Part shown: piece after piece, positions 16,019 to 24,228 of the stretch | Position numbering within the stretch: the stretch's first letter is position 1 | How the letters are laid out: every line of letters begins with the position of its first letter | Assembly (NCBI GenBank): GCA_947088865.1 | Contig: CAMUHY010000012.1 | Coordinates: 1-64,000 of the forward strand | DNA length: 64,000 bases | DNA from: an uncultured Eubacterium sp. | Lineage (GTDB): Bacteria > Bacillota > Clostridia > Lachnospirales > Lachnospiraceae | Reading direction: 5' to 3' | Notes under the pieces: model-generated | Seen by the model: the letters and a program-made list of their open reading frames with translations, nothing else | What the model was told of the DNA's origin: nothing | Database searches by the model: none | Made by a program: the position numbers and the translations under genes

Positions 16019-17614
16019 TTATTGTTCATTCACAATTTTTGTTGCACTATTGTAAGTTGTTTCTATTTGTTCACCATAATATGTTGTTTCATTAACAGTA
16101 ACATATGGTCTTGCAACAATTGAAGTCTCTAAATTTTCCTCTGGAATATTAATAAGTGCTGCTGCATACTCTAATGCTGCCTCTGTCTCTGTAATACATG
16201 TTTTACGTACTACATTAATACATGTTTTTCCTTCATCTTCTAAAGTCATCTCATTGCCATTTCCAACAGTAGACGCTAAACCTATCAATGTACCGCTTGT
16301 GCAAGTTGCTTTATCAACTTTTGTAAGGTCTAACTGACCGCCAAAGCGAATGCCATTGCCCCAATCTGCTGTCTCTTGACGAACAGAAGCACCAAGTGTT
16401 TTTACTGCTGGATTAGTATCTGGAACAACCTCAATTTTTGTAAGATATAACCCCTCATCACCAATACTTAATTCTACATATTCAGCATTTTTATAATTAT
16501 ATGTTATAGTTTTTGCTTTGCTTACACCAACTGTTTCTCCAAGTGTTGTGGCACTTGTCATTTTATCAGTACTAAAAGTACATGTAACAGTTCCCCAGCC
16601 TGACACTGGAATCTTTACTTTTGTTCCCACATTTATCTGTACACGGTCACTTTGAACATCAAACTTTGCTGTACTAGCTGTTGCATCAACTGTTAACCCT
16701 TTATAAATACCTGAAGATGGATCCTTCTCATATGTCATAGGCTGCCAATTTTTAGATGTATTGGTAAAATCCCAAACCAAACCATCTAAATCAATAAATT
16801 TTAATGTGAAATCAGCCACTTTGTCTTCTGAACCAACTTGAATTTTACCATTTGCTCCAAAAGAAGTTAAATCAATATTCTTTAAGCTTTCTGTTACTTC
16901 AGGTGCAATAATAGAAACCATATATTCTGCACCATCACCTTCAACATCTACAAGCTCATATGTATATTCATCTGTTGTGCCTTCTTTAAGGGTTAAATCC
17001 CCTGCAAGCAAACCCAATTTAATCTGTCCGTTTGCTAAGGAAATAGAAGATTTAACAGTACCTGATACTTTCACTTTACTAACCACAGCATCTGCTGGAA
17101 CATCTGCTTCATTATCATATACTTCTGCAACTATCTTAAAAACTAAAAGCTGTGCACCTGAATGTGCTAATTTGTGTGTACCTGCTGTTAAATGCCCTGC
17201 CATAACAACCTTATCTGCTGTCGTACCATTACTTTGAGCTGCGATAGTCTTATTTGTAGAAGCATTGGAATCTAATTGTACCACAGCCGCTGTGCCATCT
17301 GTTTTATTTGCAACAGCAACAACACTCACTTTTACAAACTTTCCTTCAGGGACTACAATATTAAAATAGGTTGCACTCTGTGTCTTAAATGCTTTTGTAT
17401 ATTGTGTTCCATCTTCAGGGTCTGTTTTTGTATTACTAGTTGTTGCTGAACCAACCGTTTGAATAATCCCTGTTGAATCAGCAGTTGTAGCAGTCCATAC
17501 AGCCGTCTGTGAAGGTCCTGCCGCTTTTGCCACCTTATTTCCTATCTGTGGAATCATCACAGCAATCATTGCCAATGCCAATAACACCGCACCAGCCTTT
17601 TTCAACATTTTCAT
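16019..17614 (-). CDS. Large secreted protein, paralog B
   Basis: A 531-residue exported protein, paralogous to the product of 13923-15614. The signal peptide (MKMLKKAGAVLLALAMIAVM) is almost the same, and both share the central LVWDFTNTSKNW-type segment and the KVKIPVSGWGTV motif. The C-terminal domain starts LGASVRQETADWGNGIRFGG and ends in YGEQIETTYN...KIVNEQ. AAGGAGG precedes ATG 17614. No catalytic residues are recognisable; extracellular carbohydrate binding is inferred from the pectinolytic setting. It forms a single-gene unit between its own promoter (17712-17741) and terminator (15953-15989). Confidence 0.8.
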   Translation of the reverse strand: MKMLKKAGAVLLALAMIAVMIPQIGNKVAKAAGPSQTAVWTATTADSTGIIQTVGSATTSNTKTDPEDGTQYTKAFKTQSATYFNIVVPEGKFVKVSVVAVANKTDGTAAVVQLDSNASTNKTIAAQSNGTTADKVVMAGHLTAGTHKLAHSGAQLLVFKIVAEVYDNEADVPADAVVSKVKVSGTVKSSISLANGQIKLGLLAGDLTLKEGTTDEYTYELVDVEGDGAEYMVSIIAPEVTESLKNIDLTSFGANGKIQVGSEDKVADFTLKFIDLDGLVWDFTNTSKNWQPMTYEKDPSSGIYKGLTVDATASTAKFDVQSDRVQINVGTKVKIPVSGWGTVTCTFSTDKMTSATTLGETVGVSKAKTITYNYKNAEYVELSIGDEGLYLTKIEVVPDTNPAVKTLGASVRQETADWGNGIRFGGQLDLTKVDKATCTSGTLIGLASTVGNGNEMTLEDEGKTCINVVRKTCITETEAALEYAAALINIPEENLETSIVARPYVTVNETTYYGEQIETTYNSATKIVNEQ

Positions 17615-17711
17615 AACATTTTACCTCCTTGTGAATTATCACTTGCAGTCAAATAAAAAAATTATAAATTAAATTATTTATTTTTCTGCAAATAAAACAC
17701 CATTTTTTATT

Positions 17712-17741
17712 ATTTTACTCTTTTTTCTGATGTTTCGTCAA
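17712..17741 (-). promoter_or_regulatory. Promoter of paralog B
   Basis: TTGACG (17736-17741) and TAAAAT (17712-17717) on the minus strand, with an 18-nt A-rich spacer. Boxes and spacing equal those of the paralog A promoter, which carries nine G in the corresponding spacer. The leader is about 90 nt. Confidence 0.75.
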
Positions 17742-17857
17742 TACTAACTATATATTGTTCTAAAATTAATACAATTTATATTTCATTTGAGATATTTTAT
17801 TTTTAAGCAACACTTTTAATCCTATATAAACCAATCTTTTTGTTACTTTTGCACAAT
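17742..17857 (-). promoter_or_regulatory. Shared upstream control module, copy 2
   Basis: It repeats the two blocks found before paralog A: AAATTGTATTAATTT with AGAACAAT (17748-17777) and ATTGTGCAAAAGTAACAAAA (17838-17857). The remaining sequence up to 18266 has no gene on either strand apart from a dispersed repeat (17974-17995). Confidence 0.6.
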
Positions 17858-17973
17858 TATTATGTATTATATTTATAACATTTAACTTTTTTATAAAAAC
17901 AACCTTTCTTTAATTTCGATAAATTTTTAATTTCTTATAAAATTATTATACTAAAACCAGTAAAGATACAATC

Positions 17974-17995
17974 AAGCAAATATTCGCAATCCGGT
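17974..17995 (-). repeat. Dispersed hairpin repeat, diverged copy
   Basis: A 22-nt imperfect palindrome (minus strand ACCGGATTGCGAATATTTGC...). It is related to copies at 21396-21417 (17 of 22 identical) and 49953-49974. It sits inside a larger inverted repeat AGATAC/GTATCT. Confidence 0.5.
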
Positions 17996-18266
17996 TTGCT
18001 ACTTGTTCAAAGTATCTAATAGCTATCCTAACACAAGTCCCCCACTTATATTTCAACTAATATAACTAATCCTAACTTAAATTATCTTTACAAATTATTA
18101 TAATTATATTATGATTAATTTAAAATCAATTATAGTTAATTTATAGATAATAATGTGAAAGTAGTACAAATAAGATTAATGTAATAATAAAACTTACCTT
18201 TACAGTTGTTTTAGCCATTTTTTTATTGCACAATTTCCATGCTATACTTTAAAATGGAGGATTCAT

Positions 18267-19286
18267 ATGAGCTTTACATCAGAAAAAAGAAATCAAATAA
18301 AACATTATTTTTTGGAGAAAATAAAAGAAGAACCCAATAATGCAGTTAAAAAAACATGTGAGACATTTAATATATCTCAAAACACAGTTTATCGTTATAT
18401 TAAAGAATTAAAAAAAGATTATATAATATTTCATCATGGACAGCAAATAAATTTTGTTCAATCATTTAATTGTGTTTCTATCAATTTAAATGCAAATGAA
18501 CGTATTGAAGAATATGATATCTTTGAAAAGTATATAAAGAAATATATTAAAACATTGTCAACTAATATTTACAAAATATGGTGTTATGCTTTTACAGAAA
18601 TGATGAATAATGCAATCGAACATTCTCAAGCTGACACGGTACAGATAGGCATATGGCAAGACTATCTTACGACTACTATTTTATTAAACGATGATGGCAT
18701 TGGTATATTTAAAAAAATTAAAGAATACTATCATTATGAAACTCTTGAAGATTCTATCAACATGTTATTCAAAGGAAAAATGACAACTGATTCATCGAAT
18801 CATTCTGGTGAAGGTATTTTCTTTACATCAAGAATGTTGGATAAATTTGCTTTAATATCCGATAAAAAATTATTTTCCCATGATAAATATTTTGATATTT
18901 CTGGTGATATTGACATTTCTAAATTTAAAGTTAATGACAAAGGCACTACTGTATGTATGGAATTATCCAATTTTAGCAAAAGAACAACAAAGGAGGTCTT
19001 TGATATGTTTTCTAATCAAGATGAAGGTTTTATTAAAACAAGAATCCCATTAAAAAATATATTTGATATGTATCCTGTTGCACGTTCACAAGCTAGGGGA
19101 TTATGTGAAGGATTCGATAAATTTAAAGAAATAGAATTAGATTTTGAGGGAATTGACGATATTGGTCAAGGTTTTGCTCATGAACTTTTTATAATATATC
19201 CCAAAAATCATCCCAATATAAAATTAATTCCACTAAATGTTTGTGATGATGTTCAAACAATGATTAATCACGTTAAAAATTCCTAA
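18267..19286 (+). CDS. HTH regulator with GHKL ATPase and C-terminal DUF4325 (STAS-like) domain
   Basis: A 339-residue cytoplasmic protein. The N-terminal HTH (about residues 10-55, CETFNISQNTVYRYIKELKK) is followed by a histidine-kinase-type ATPase without a phosphoacceptor domain. Its motifs are N-box EMMNNAIEHS, G1 LNDDGIGIF and G2 SGEGIFFTSRML. The C-terminal 90 residues (VARSQARGLCEGFDKFKEIE..., DDIGQGFAHELF) fit DUF4325, a STAS-like domain. The arrangement suggests anti-sigma and antagonist parts joined to DNA binding, a one-protein partner switch. GGAGGATTCAT precedes ATG 18267, and an extended -10 TGCTATACT lies at 18241-18248. It is read alone, toward the polysaccharide cluster. Confidence 0.8.
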   Translation: MSFTSEKRNQIKHYFLEKIKEEPNNAVKKTCETFNISQNTVYRYIKELKKDYIIFHHGQQINFVQSFNCVSINLNANERIEEYDIFEKYIKKYIKTLSTNIYKIWCYAFTEMMNNAIEHSQADTVQIGIWQDYLTTTILLNDDGIGIFKKIKEYYHYETLEDSINMLFKGKMTTDSSNHSGEGIFFTSRMLDKFALISDKKLFSHDKYFDISGDIDISKFKVNDKGTTVCMELSNFSKRTTKEVFDMFSNQDEGFIKTRIPLKNIFDMYPVARSQARGLCEGFDKFKEIELDFEGIDDIGQGFAHELFIIYPKNHPNIKLIPLNVCDDVQTMINHVKNS

Positions 19287-19332
19287 CAAAACTATATCAT
19301 TTTTAATCTGCTGTAAATATATTTACCTATAT

Positions 19333-19378
19333 AAAAACACTATTGCAAAATAACTTTCTTTTTGCAATAGTGTTTTTT
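19333..19378. terminator. Two-way intrinsic terminator
   Basis: AAAAACACTATTGCAAAA pairs with the complementary arm ending TGTTTTTT around a short loop, with T runs on both strands. It ends the plus-strand regulator and the minus-strand polysaccharide cluster, whose last gene stops at 19388. Confidence 0.92.
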
Positions 19379-19387
19379 CTACTTTCT

Positions 19388-20704
19388 CTACTTAAATTTC
19401 ATATTCGGATAGACTTTTTCTATCAAATCATCTTTATATAATTCATCACAAAGCTGTTCCACATAATTTGCCGCTTCTTTTTCATTTTTTCTTGCGGTGT
19501 ATCTTCCAATTGCCACGCCTGAGACAAGAATATCAAGCGCCATGCAGACAATAAATGCCCATGTCACAACCTTGCCTGCAACAACAGGAAACTTCTCTAC
19601 ACTATTGCTCATCATAGGATAAATCCATTTTATCCATAAAATAGAAGCAGCGCCCCAAAATACACAAAACAGCAGATTTACTCTCCCATTGATATTATAT
19701 TTCATATGACTGTAATCCCAAAACACAGTGCCAAATACAACCTCTGTAAATACACTGCAAGTATATTCATATACCCCGCCAAGTACAAAGCCAGCCCCAA
19801 ATATAACAGCTAAATTTTTCTTTCTAATAGGATATAACAATGCGGATGCCAACGCGCCGCCAAGTCCCCAGACAATGCTAAACGTGCCATAAATAAGACT
19901 GCTTCGGCTCATCAATGTCTTTGTAGTCATCAACATAAAAACCGTTTCAATTAAATCTCCTAAAAATGCGCTTACAAAAAATACCCACACCAGCTTATCA
20001 AAACATAAACCATTGGCAAACACTCTGTCCTTTGTTTTGCCAAATCCCACTTTTTCATTTTTCTCCTGGTGTTCCATCTCTGGAAATGCTTTATAAATAC
20101 GCTTTGACACCATATCAAACGTTTTTTTGCCAATGCTTTTCTTTGCATCCGTCAATCCTTTTGCCACATTTTTGTAAACCATATGAATGCTATGCCATTT
20201 TCTTACTGCGGCTACTGTAACAAGCACATCAATCGTAAGCAGTATTAAAAGGACAATTAATATTGCCTGCATAACACGTTGCGGCACAAGATTATATAAA
20301 ATACATAAAAAAGGATGAAACAGCCAAAAAGTAATTGCCGCTGCTGAACCTGTTGCAACGATACTAAGCAGGCATGTATGACCTGATAAATTAAATTTAT
20401 GGTTGGAATAATCCCAAAAACGCTTGCCTGCAATCCATTTTAAAAGGGCGCCTGACATATATTCCATAAAAAATGCTAAAAACAGACAAGTGACAAATTG
20501 AAACATTGGATGGGAAACTAAATCCTTTATATCCTGTATAATTATCACCATGCCAATTCCATAATGAACGGATACCGGACCATTTAGAAATCCTTTATTT
20601 ACAAACTTGCCATACTTAAACGCTGCAATAACAACATCGGCTATCCAGCCTAAGAATGCGTATGTAAAAAAGAAAAATACATACTGACTTAATGAAAAAT
20701 ACAT
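19388..20704 (-). CDS. CmpB-family (PF06541) multi-pass membrane protein, duplicated domain
   Basis: A 438-residue membrane protein with about ten helices. Two copies of the family signature are visible: FLGWIADVVIAAFKYGKFVN with GFLNGPVSVHYGIG in the first half, and FLGDLIETVFMLMTTKTLMS with SSLIYGTFSIVWGLGG in the second. Each is followed by FWDYS and a Gly/Arg/Asn motif. The family is annotated as a putative ABC permease, but its activity is not established. It is the last gene of the glycan cluster, 3 nt after the GtrA gene, so a role in lipid or glycan movement is plausible. Confidence 0.8.
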   Translation of the reverse strand: MYFSLSQYVFFFFTYAFLGWIADVVIAAFKYGKFVNKGFLNGPVSVHYGIGMVIIIQDIKDLVSHPMFQFVTCLFLAFFMEYMSGALLKWIAGKRFWDYSNHKFNLSGHTCLLSIVATGSAAAITFWLFHPFLCILYNLVPQRVMQAILIVLLILLTIDVLVTVAAVRKWHSIHMVYKNVAKGLTDAKKSIGKKTFDMVSKRIYKAFPEMEHQEKNEKVGFGKTKDRVFANGLCFDKLVWVFFVSAFLGDLIETVFMLMTTKTLMSRSSLIYGTFSIVWGLGGALASALLYPIRKKNLAVIFGAGFVLGGVYEYTCSVFTEVVFGTVFWDYSHMKYNINGRVNLLFCVFWGAASILWIKWIYPMMSNSVEKFPVVAGKVVTWAFIVCMALDILVSGVAIGRYTARKNEKEAANYVEQLCDELYKDDLIEKVYPNMKFK

Positions 20705-20707
20705 ATA

Positions 20708-21307
20708 TTACTCTACTTTCTTTTCTTTCTGTCGATATGCCCAACATTTATTAATAATAAAATTCAGCGGAATTGAAATCATCATATTAATAAACCATCC
20801 CATATTGCTTGAAAACGTTTCTGGATTTCCAAGAAAACCAATGTGTATATTCGCAAAGAAATCAATAATATGCCCACAAAACTGTGCAATATCAATAACA
20901 TCCGTCCACAGCCACAGCAGTACATTATTTAAAAACAATCCTGTAAAAGCATAGGACATATAGGTTTTAAACAAGGTCTGCCACCATACCCTATGTTTTT
21001 TCGTTTCATCTTCTTTAAAAACAAAAATATTTTGCCACAAATATGCGTTTAATACACTGATAACCCAGCTTACAAGACTGGCGGCAAACCACTTTCCAGG
21101 AAACCATAACTCATTCATTAAAAAATATATGACACCTGAAACAAGTGTATTCGAGATACCTACTAATCCAAATTTAAAAAATTGTATAAATAGTCCTATT
21201 ATTCCCTTAGTCTCTGATTTCTTGATTTGTTGTTCCTTCTTTTCCAGCGCCTTTTGTTGTATATCCTTTTGATTATCATTCGCTTGTTTTGTGTGTAAAT
21301 TTTCCAT
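20708..21307 (-). CDS. GtrA-family membrane protein
   Basis: A 199-residue protein with four predicted helices after a charged 40-residue N-terminus. FFKFGLVGISNTLVSGVIYF opens the first helix, as is usual for GtrA, and an NAYLWQNIFVF motif follows the second. GtrA proteins are thought to flip polyprenyl-phosphate sugars across the membrane for use by GT-C enzymes. GGAGATAATGATGT precedes ATG 21307. It lies between the kinase/nucleotidyltransferase fusion and the CmpB-like gene. It is longer at the N-terminus and in its loops than the other GtrA gene at 32353. Confidence 0.85.
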   Translation of the reverse strand: MENLHTKQANDNQKDIQQKALEKKEQQIKKSETKGIIGLFIQFFKFGLVGISNTLVSGVIYFLMNELWFPGKWFAASLVSWVISVLNAYLWQNIFVFKEDETKKHRVWWQTLFKTYMSYAFTGLFLNNVLLWLWTDVIDIAQFCGHIIDFFANIHIGFLGNPETFSSNMGWFINMMISIPLNFIINKCWAYRQKEKKVE

Positions 21308-21395
21308 ACATCATTATCTCCATACCGCGCTTTTGAAGCAGTCAAATACTCCTGCAAACATGAGCATCAAACTCACTGCTTGCAGGAATGAAGTT

Positions 21396-21417
21396 AAGCG
21401 GATATTTGCAATCTGCT
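21396..21417 (-). repeat. Dispersed hairpin repeat in the 21308-21447 gap
   Basis: The minus strand reads AGCAGATTGCAAATATCCGC.., matching the copy at 49953-49974 at 20 of 22 positions. A second inverted repeat (TCCTGCAA/TTGCAGGA, 21351-21388) lies beside it. No terminator T run follows. Confidence 0.6.
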
Positions 21418-21447
21418 ATGCTGCTTGCTTAAACCACCTAGATAAGG

Positions 21448-23370
21448 TTAAAATTCAGCTATTGTCTGCTTATACATTTCAGGCGTTCCCACATCAAAGA
21501 CTTTGCCATTAAATACAAAGCCTCGTATTCCTATCTGCTCTCTTACCATATCCAACGCATCGGTAAGCTGTATCTCGCCTTTTGTTGTAATATTATTTTC
21601 AATATTATATTCTAGCGCTTCAAATACTTCTGGCGTTAATACGTATTGTCCATACGCACAATAATATTGGTCTCCTTCTGATTTTGTCTTTACTTTAAGA
21701 CAATCTTTTGCATAGCTGACATCAGGCTTTTCTATCATGGATGTAACTTTTAAAATGGTCTCATCTGCATTGTCCCATTTCCCGCATAAAATGCCATAGC
21801 GCGACACCTCATTTAAAGGAACCGTCTGCATGGAAATCATTGTTTTTCCACACTCCTCATAGGCGTCAATAAGCTGTCTGCTGCAAGTCCTCTCCTCAAA
21901 CGATTCATATATCATATCGCCAAGCAAAAGCAATACAGGCTCATTGTCAGCAAACGCCCTGCACTGATAGACTGCATGTCCAAACCCTTTCCTCTCTTTT
22001 TGATACACATACTTAATCTTTTTGCCAATCGCTAAAATTTTCTCTTCATACGCTCGTTTTTCTTCTGATAATTTACTTAAATGTTCTTGTGTCAACGGGC
22101 TAAAAAACTCATCATACTGACGCTGTTCTTCCTCGCCTATAACAATACATATTTCCTCTATTCCTGATTCCTCTAACTGCTCTAACAGATTCATAATAAC
22201 AGGTTTTACAAATCCGTCTTTATCAATAATAGGGAAAAACTCTTTTTTAATCGTTCTCGTCTCTGGATAAAGCCTTGTGCCAAAGCCTGCAACTGGAATA
22301 ATAGCTTTTCTTATCTTTTTTCCTGGCTTTAAGGTAAGCTTAAACCCATCCATATTGTATTGTTCTTTTAGATAATCCACCAATTGCTGCTGTGTCTGTT
22401 CATCTCTTGCAATAAACTGAACGGAGCCATCCCCTTGTGAACCGACACCTTTTTGTCCATACGTAAACGGATAAATATTTTCATCGGATAAAATCTGATG
22501 AAGCACAGGAGAACTAAGCTCTTTTGGCGAAGCTGGCGCAACCATCTTATCAAAGCGTTCCTGCGCCTCTAACATCAATTTGCCAACTTCTTTTGCATCG
22601 CCTTCCTCAATTGCTTTGACAGCTCTTTCAACCAAATGTTGATTGTCAACGCCCAATGCTTTCTGTACATTTTTTTCACACTCTGTCTCCGCAAACGGAT
22701 AACATTTATTTAAATCGGAAAGAATTTTTACGGTATCTTTTTTTCCATTTAATTCCGAAAATACCCAGTATAATGGTTTTTTTACTCTAATTTTATCAAC
22801 GTAAACCTCATTGCCGTCAAATGTCATATTGACAGGCATCACGCCAAACGCACAAGCTTGGTCAAGACGTCCGCATCTGGAAGGCGTCCTTTGTTCACCA
22901 TAAAATGCAATGCTCATCTCTCCCATTGTATTCAGCTGAAGGTCATACATCTCATTAAATGCCCTTGCAACAATCACACAGATAGCCGCGCTTGAAGATA
23001 AACCACTCTTTATTGGCAAATCCATTTTATCTACATGAATCCTTAATCCCTTTACCCTATAATGGTCAAGAACATATGAGGCAACACCTGCAACATAAGA
23101 AAAAAAGCCGCCTTTTTGAGCCGTTTCTCTTAATTTTTTTACATCCATCTCGCACTCAAACGATTCATTTTTAAAACTTGGCAGCTCACTTTCTACAATA
23201 AATAAGTCAGATTCTGTAACCGTTGCATAGATTCCTTGTTCCACACCTGTGACAATAGCCTTTCCGGGCGCTATGCTTGAATTCATCAATCGATGAATAC
23301 TAGCCCAGTCACTATGTTCTCCAAAAAGGCATAGTCTGCCTGGCACAAACAATTTTAACTCTTTCCCCAT
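21448..23370 (-). CDS. Bifunctional GHMP sugar kinase / sugar-1-phosphate uridylyltransferase fusion
   Basis: A 640-residue cytoplasmic protein. Residues 1-350 are a GHMP kinase: VPGRLCLFGEHSDW (motif 1), PIKSGLSSSAAICV (motif 2) and GVGSQGDGSVQFIA (motif 3). Residues 355-640 are a GalU-type nucleotidyltransferase: IIPVAGFGTRLYPETRTIKK with the catalytic G-x-G-T-R and Lys, LLLGDMIY and VFDVGTPEMY. Together they would phosphorylate a free sugar at C1 and convert it to a nucleotide sugar, as FKP does for fucose with the domains in the other order. The substrate cannot be read from sequence; galacturonate, glucuronate or a galactose-like sugar are possible. GAGGGGG precedes ATG 23370. Confidence 0.85.
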   Translation of the reverse strand: MGKELKLFVPGRLCLFGEHSDWASIHRLMNSSIAPGKAIVTGVEQGIYATVTESDLFIVESELPSFKNESFECEMDVKKLRETAQKGGFFSYVAGVASYVLDHYRVKGLRIHVDKMDLPIKSGLSSSAAICVIVARAFNEMYDLQLNTMGEMSIAFYGEQRTPSRCGRLDQACAFGVMPVNMTFDGNEVYVDKIRVKKPLYWVFSELNGKKDTVKILSDLNKCYPFAETECEKNVQKALGVDNQHLVERAVKAIEEGDAKEVGKLMLEAQERFDKMVAPASPKELSSPVLHQILSDENIYPFTYGQKGVGSQGDGSVQFIARDEQTQQQLVDYLKEQYNMDGFKLTLKPGKKIRKAIIPVAGFGTRLYPETRTIKKEFFPIIDKDGFVKPVIMNLLEQLEESGIEEICIVIGEEEQRQYDEFFSPLTQEHLSKLSEEKRAYEEKILAIGKKIKYVYQKERKGFGHAVYQCRAFADNEPVLLLLGDMIYESFEERTCSRQLIDAYEECGKTMISMQTVPLNEVSRYGILCGKWDNADETILKVTSMIEKPDVSYAKDCLKVKTKSEGDQYYCAYGQYVLTPEVFEALEYNIENNITTKGEIQLTDALDMVREQIGIRGFVFNGKVFDVGTPEMYKQTIAEF

Positions 23371-23385
23371 CGTTCTTTTCCCCCT

Positions 23386-24033
23386 CTAGCGTTTCCATTT
23401 AAGCCATTGACTTGTAAACATAATCATTAATGCAAATACAACAATCAAAACAAGAATTGCAATCTGTGCATTGGATGGCTTTTTAAATTTAAAATCGGTA
23501 ATAAACAATACGCCTACTGCCAACATGATAAATCGTAGGATAACAAAAAATACTTCTCTTGGAAAAAATGGACTTAATACATATATAATAGGTAAGACCA
23601 CAGAAATCGAGGTAATCGGCAAACCTTGATAATATTTTCGATTATCATTCGTTTCTTTTTGTCGCATCTCTTCTTTTACATTAAAATATGCTAATCTTAC
23701 AATACCTGCAATTCCATAGAAAAATAAAAAAATCAACCCAACAATATCTTTTCCTTTGCCAATTCCTATACAATAACAAATTACAATTGGAAATACACCA
23801 AAACAAATCACATCACATAAAGAGTCAATCTGAATGCCAAATTTTTTCGCTTCCTCACTTCTATCCTTCTTTTTGCGGGCAACCTTTCCATCAAACATGT
23901 CCAGCAATCCAGATATAGCCAAGCATACTATTGCTGTATTAAAGTGATTATTAATAGCGAAAGCCATACCAAAAAAAGATGTACATGCGCTTAAATACGT
24001 TAATATTACTGTATAATCCCAAACACCTATCAT
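23386..24033 (-). CDS. pssA: CDP-diacylglycerol-serine O-phosphatidyltransferase-like enzyme
   Basis: A 215-residue membrane protein with six helices and the full CDP-alcohol phosphotransferase motif: DMFDGKVARKKKDRSEEAKK followed by FGIQIDSLCD. FG..IDSL.D and the later YYQGLPITSISVVLP are typical of bacterial PssA. It would transfer a phosphatidyl or similar group from a CDP-lipid to serine or another alcohol. AGGAGGGG precedes ATG 24033. Placement inside a glycan cluster, next to a nucleotidyltransferase and a phosphoglycerol transferase-like gene, leaves open a specialised acceptor. Confidence 0.8.
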   Translation of the reverse strand: MIGVWDYTVILTYLSACTSFFGMAFAINNHFNTAIVCLAISGLLDMFDGKVARKKKDRSEEAKKFGIQIDSLCDVICFGVFPIVICYCIGIGKGKDIVGLIFLFFYGIAGIVRLAYFNVKEEMRQKETNDNRKYYQGLPITSISVVLPIIYVLSPFFPREVFFVILRFIMLAVGVLFITDFKFKKPSNAQIAILVLIVVFALMIMFTSQWLKWKR

Positions 24034-24228
24034 ATATGAACCCCTCCTATGTATTGCTTTCCTGTTTTTATTCCAATTATCCTCATTTCATTCCTCTTAT
24101 TTTCTATTTCTGAGCCGTTTCTTGCGCAAAAAATTTTGTTTCTTGGCAGTTTTATGTCAAGCAACGCAGATATAAATTATCAGCTAAATTTTACTTAACT
24201 ATCCTATCGAACCTTAACCATCCGAACC

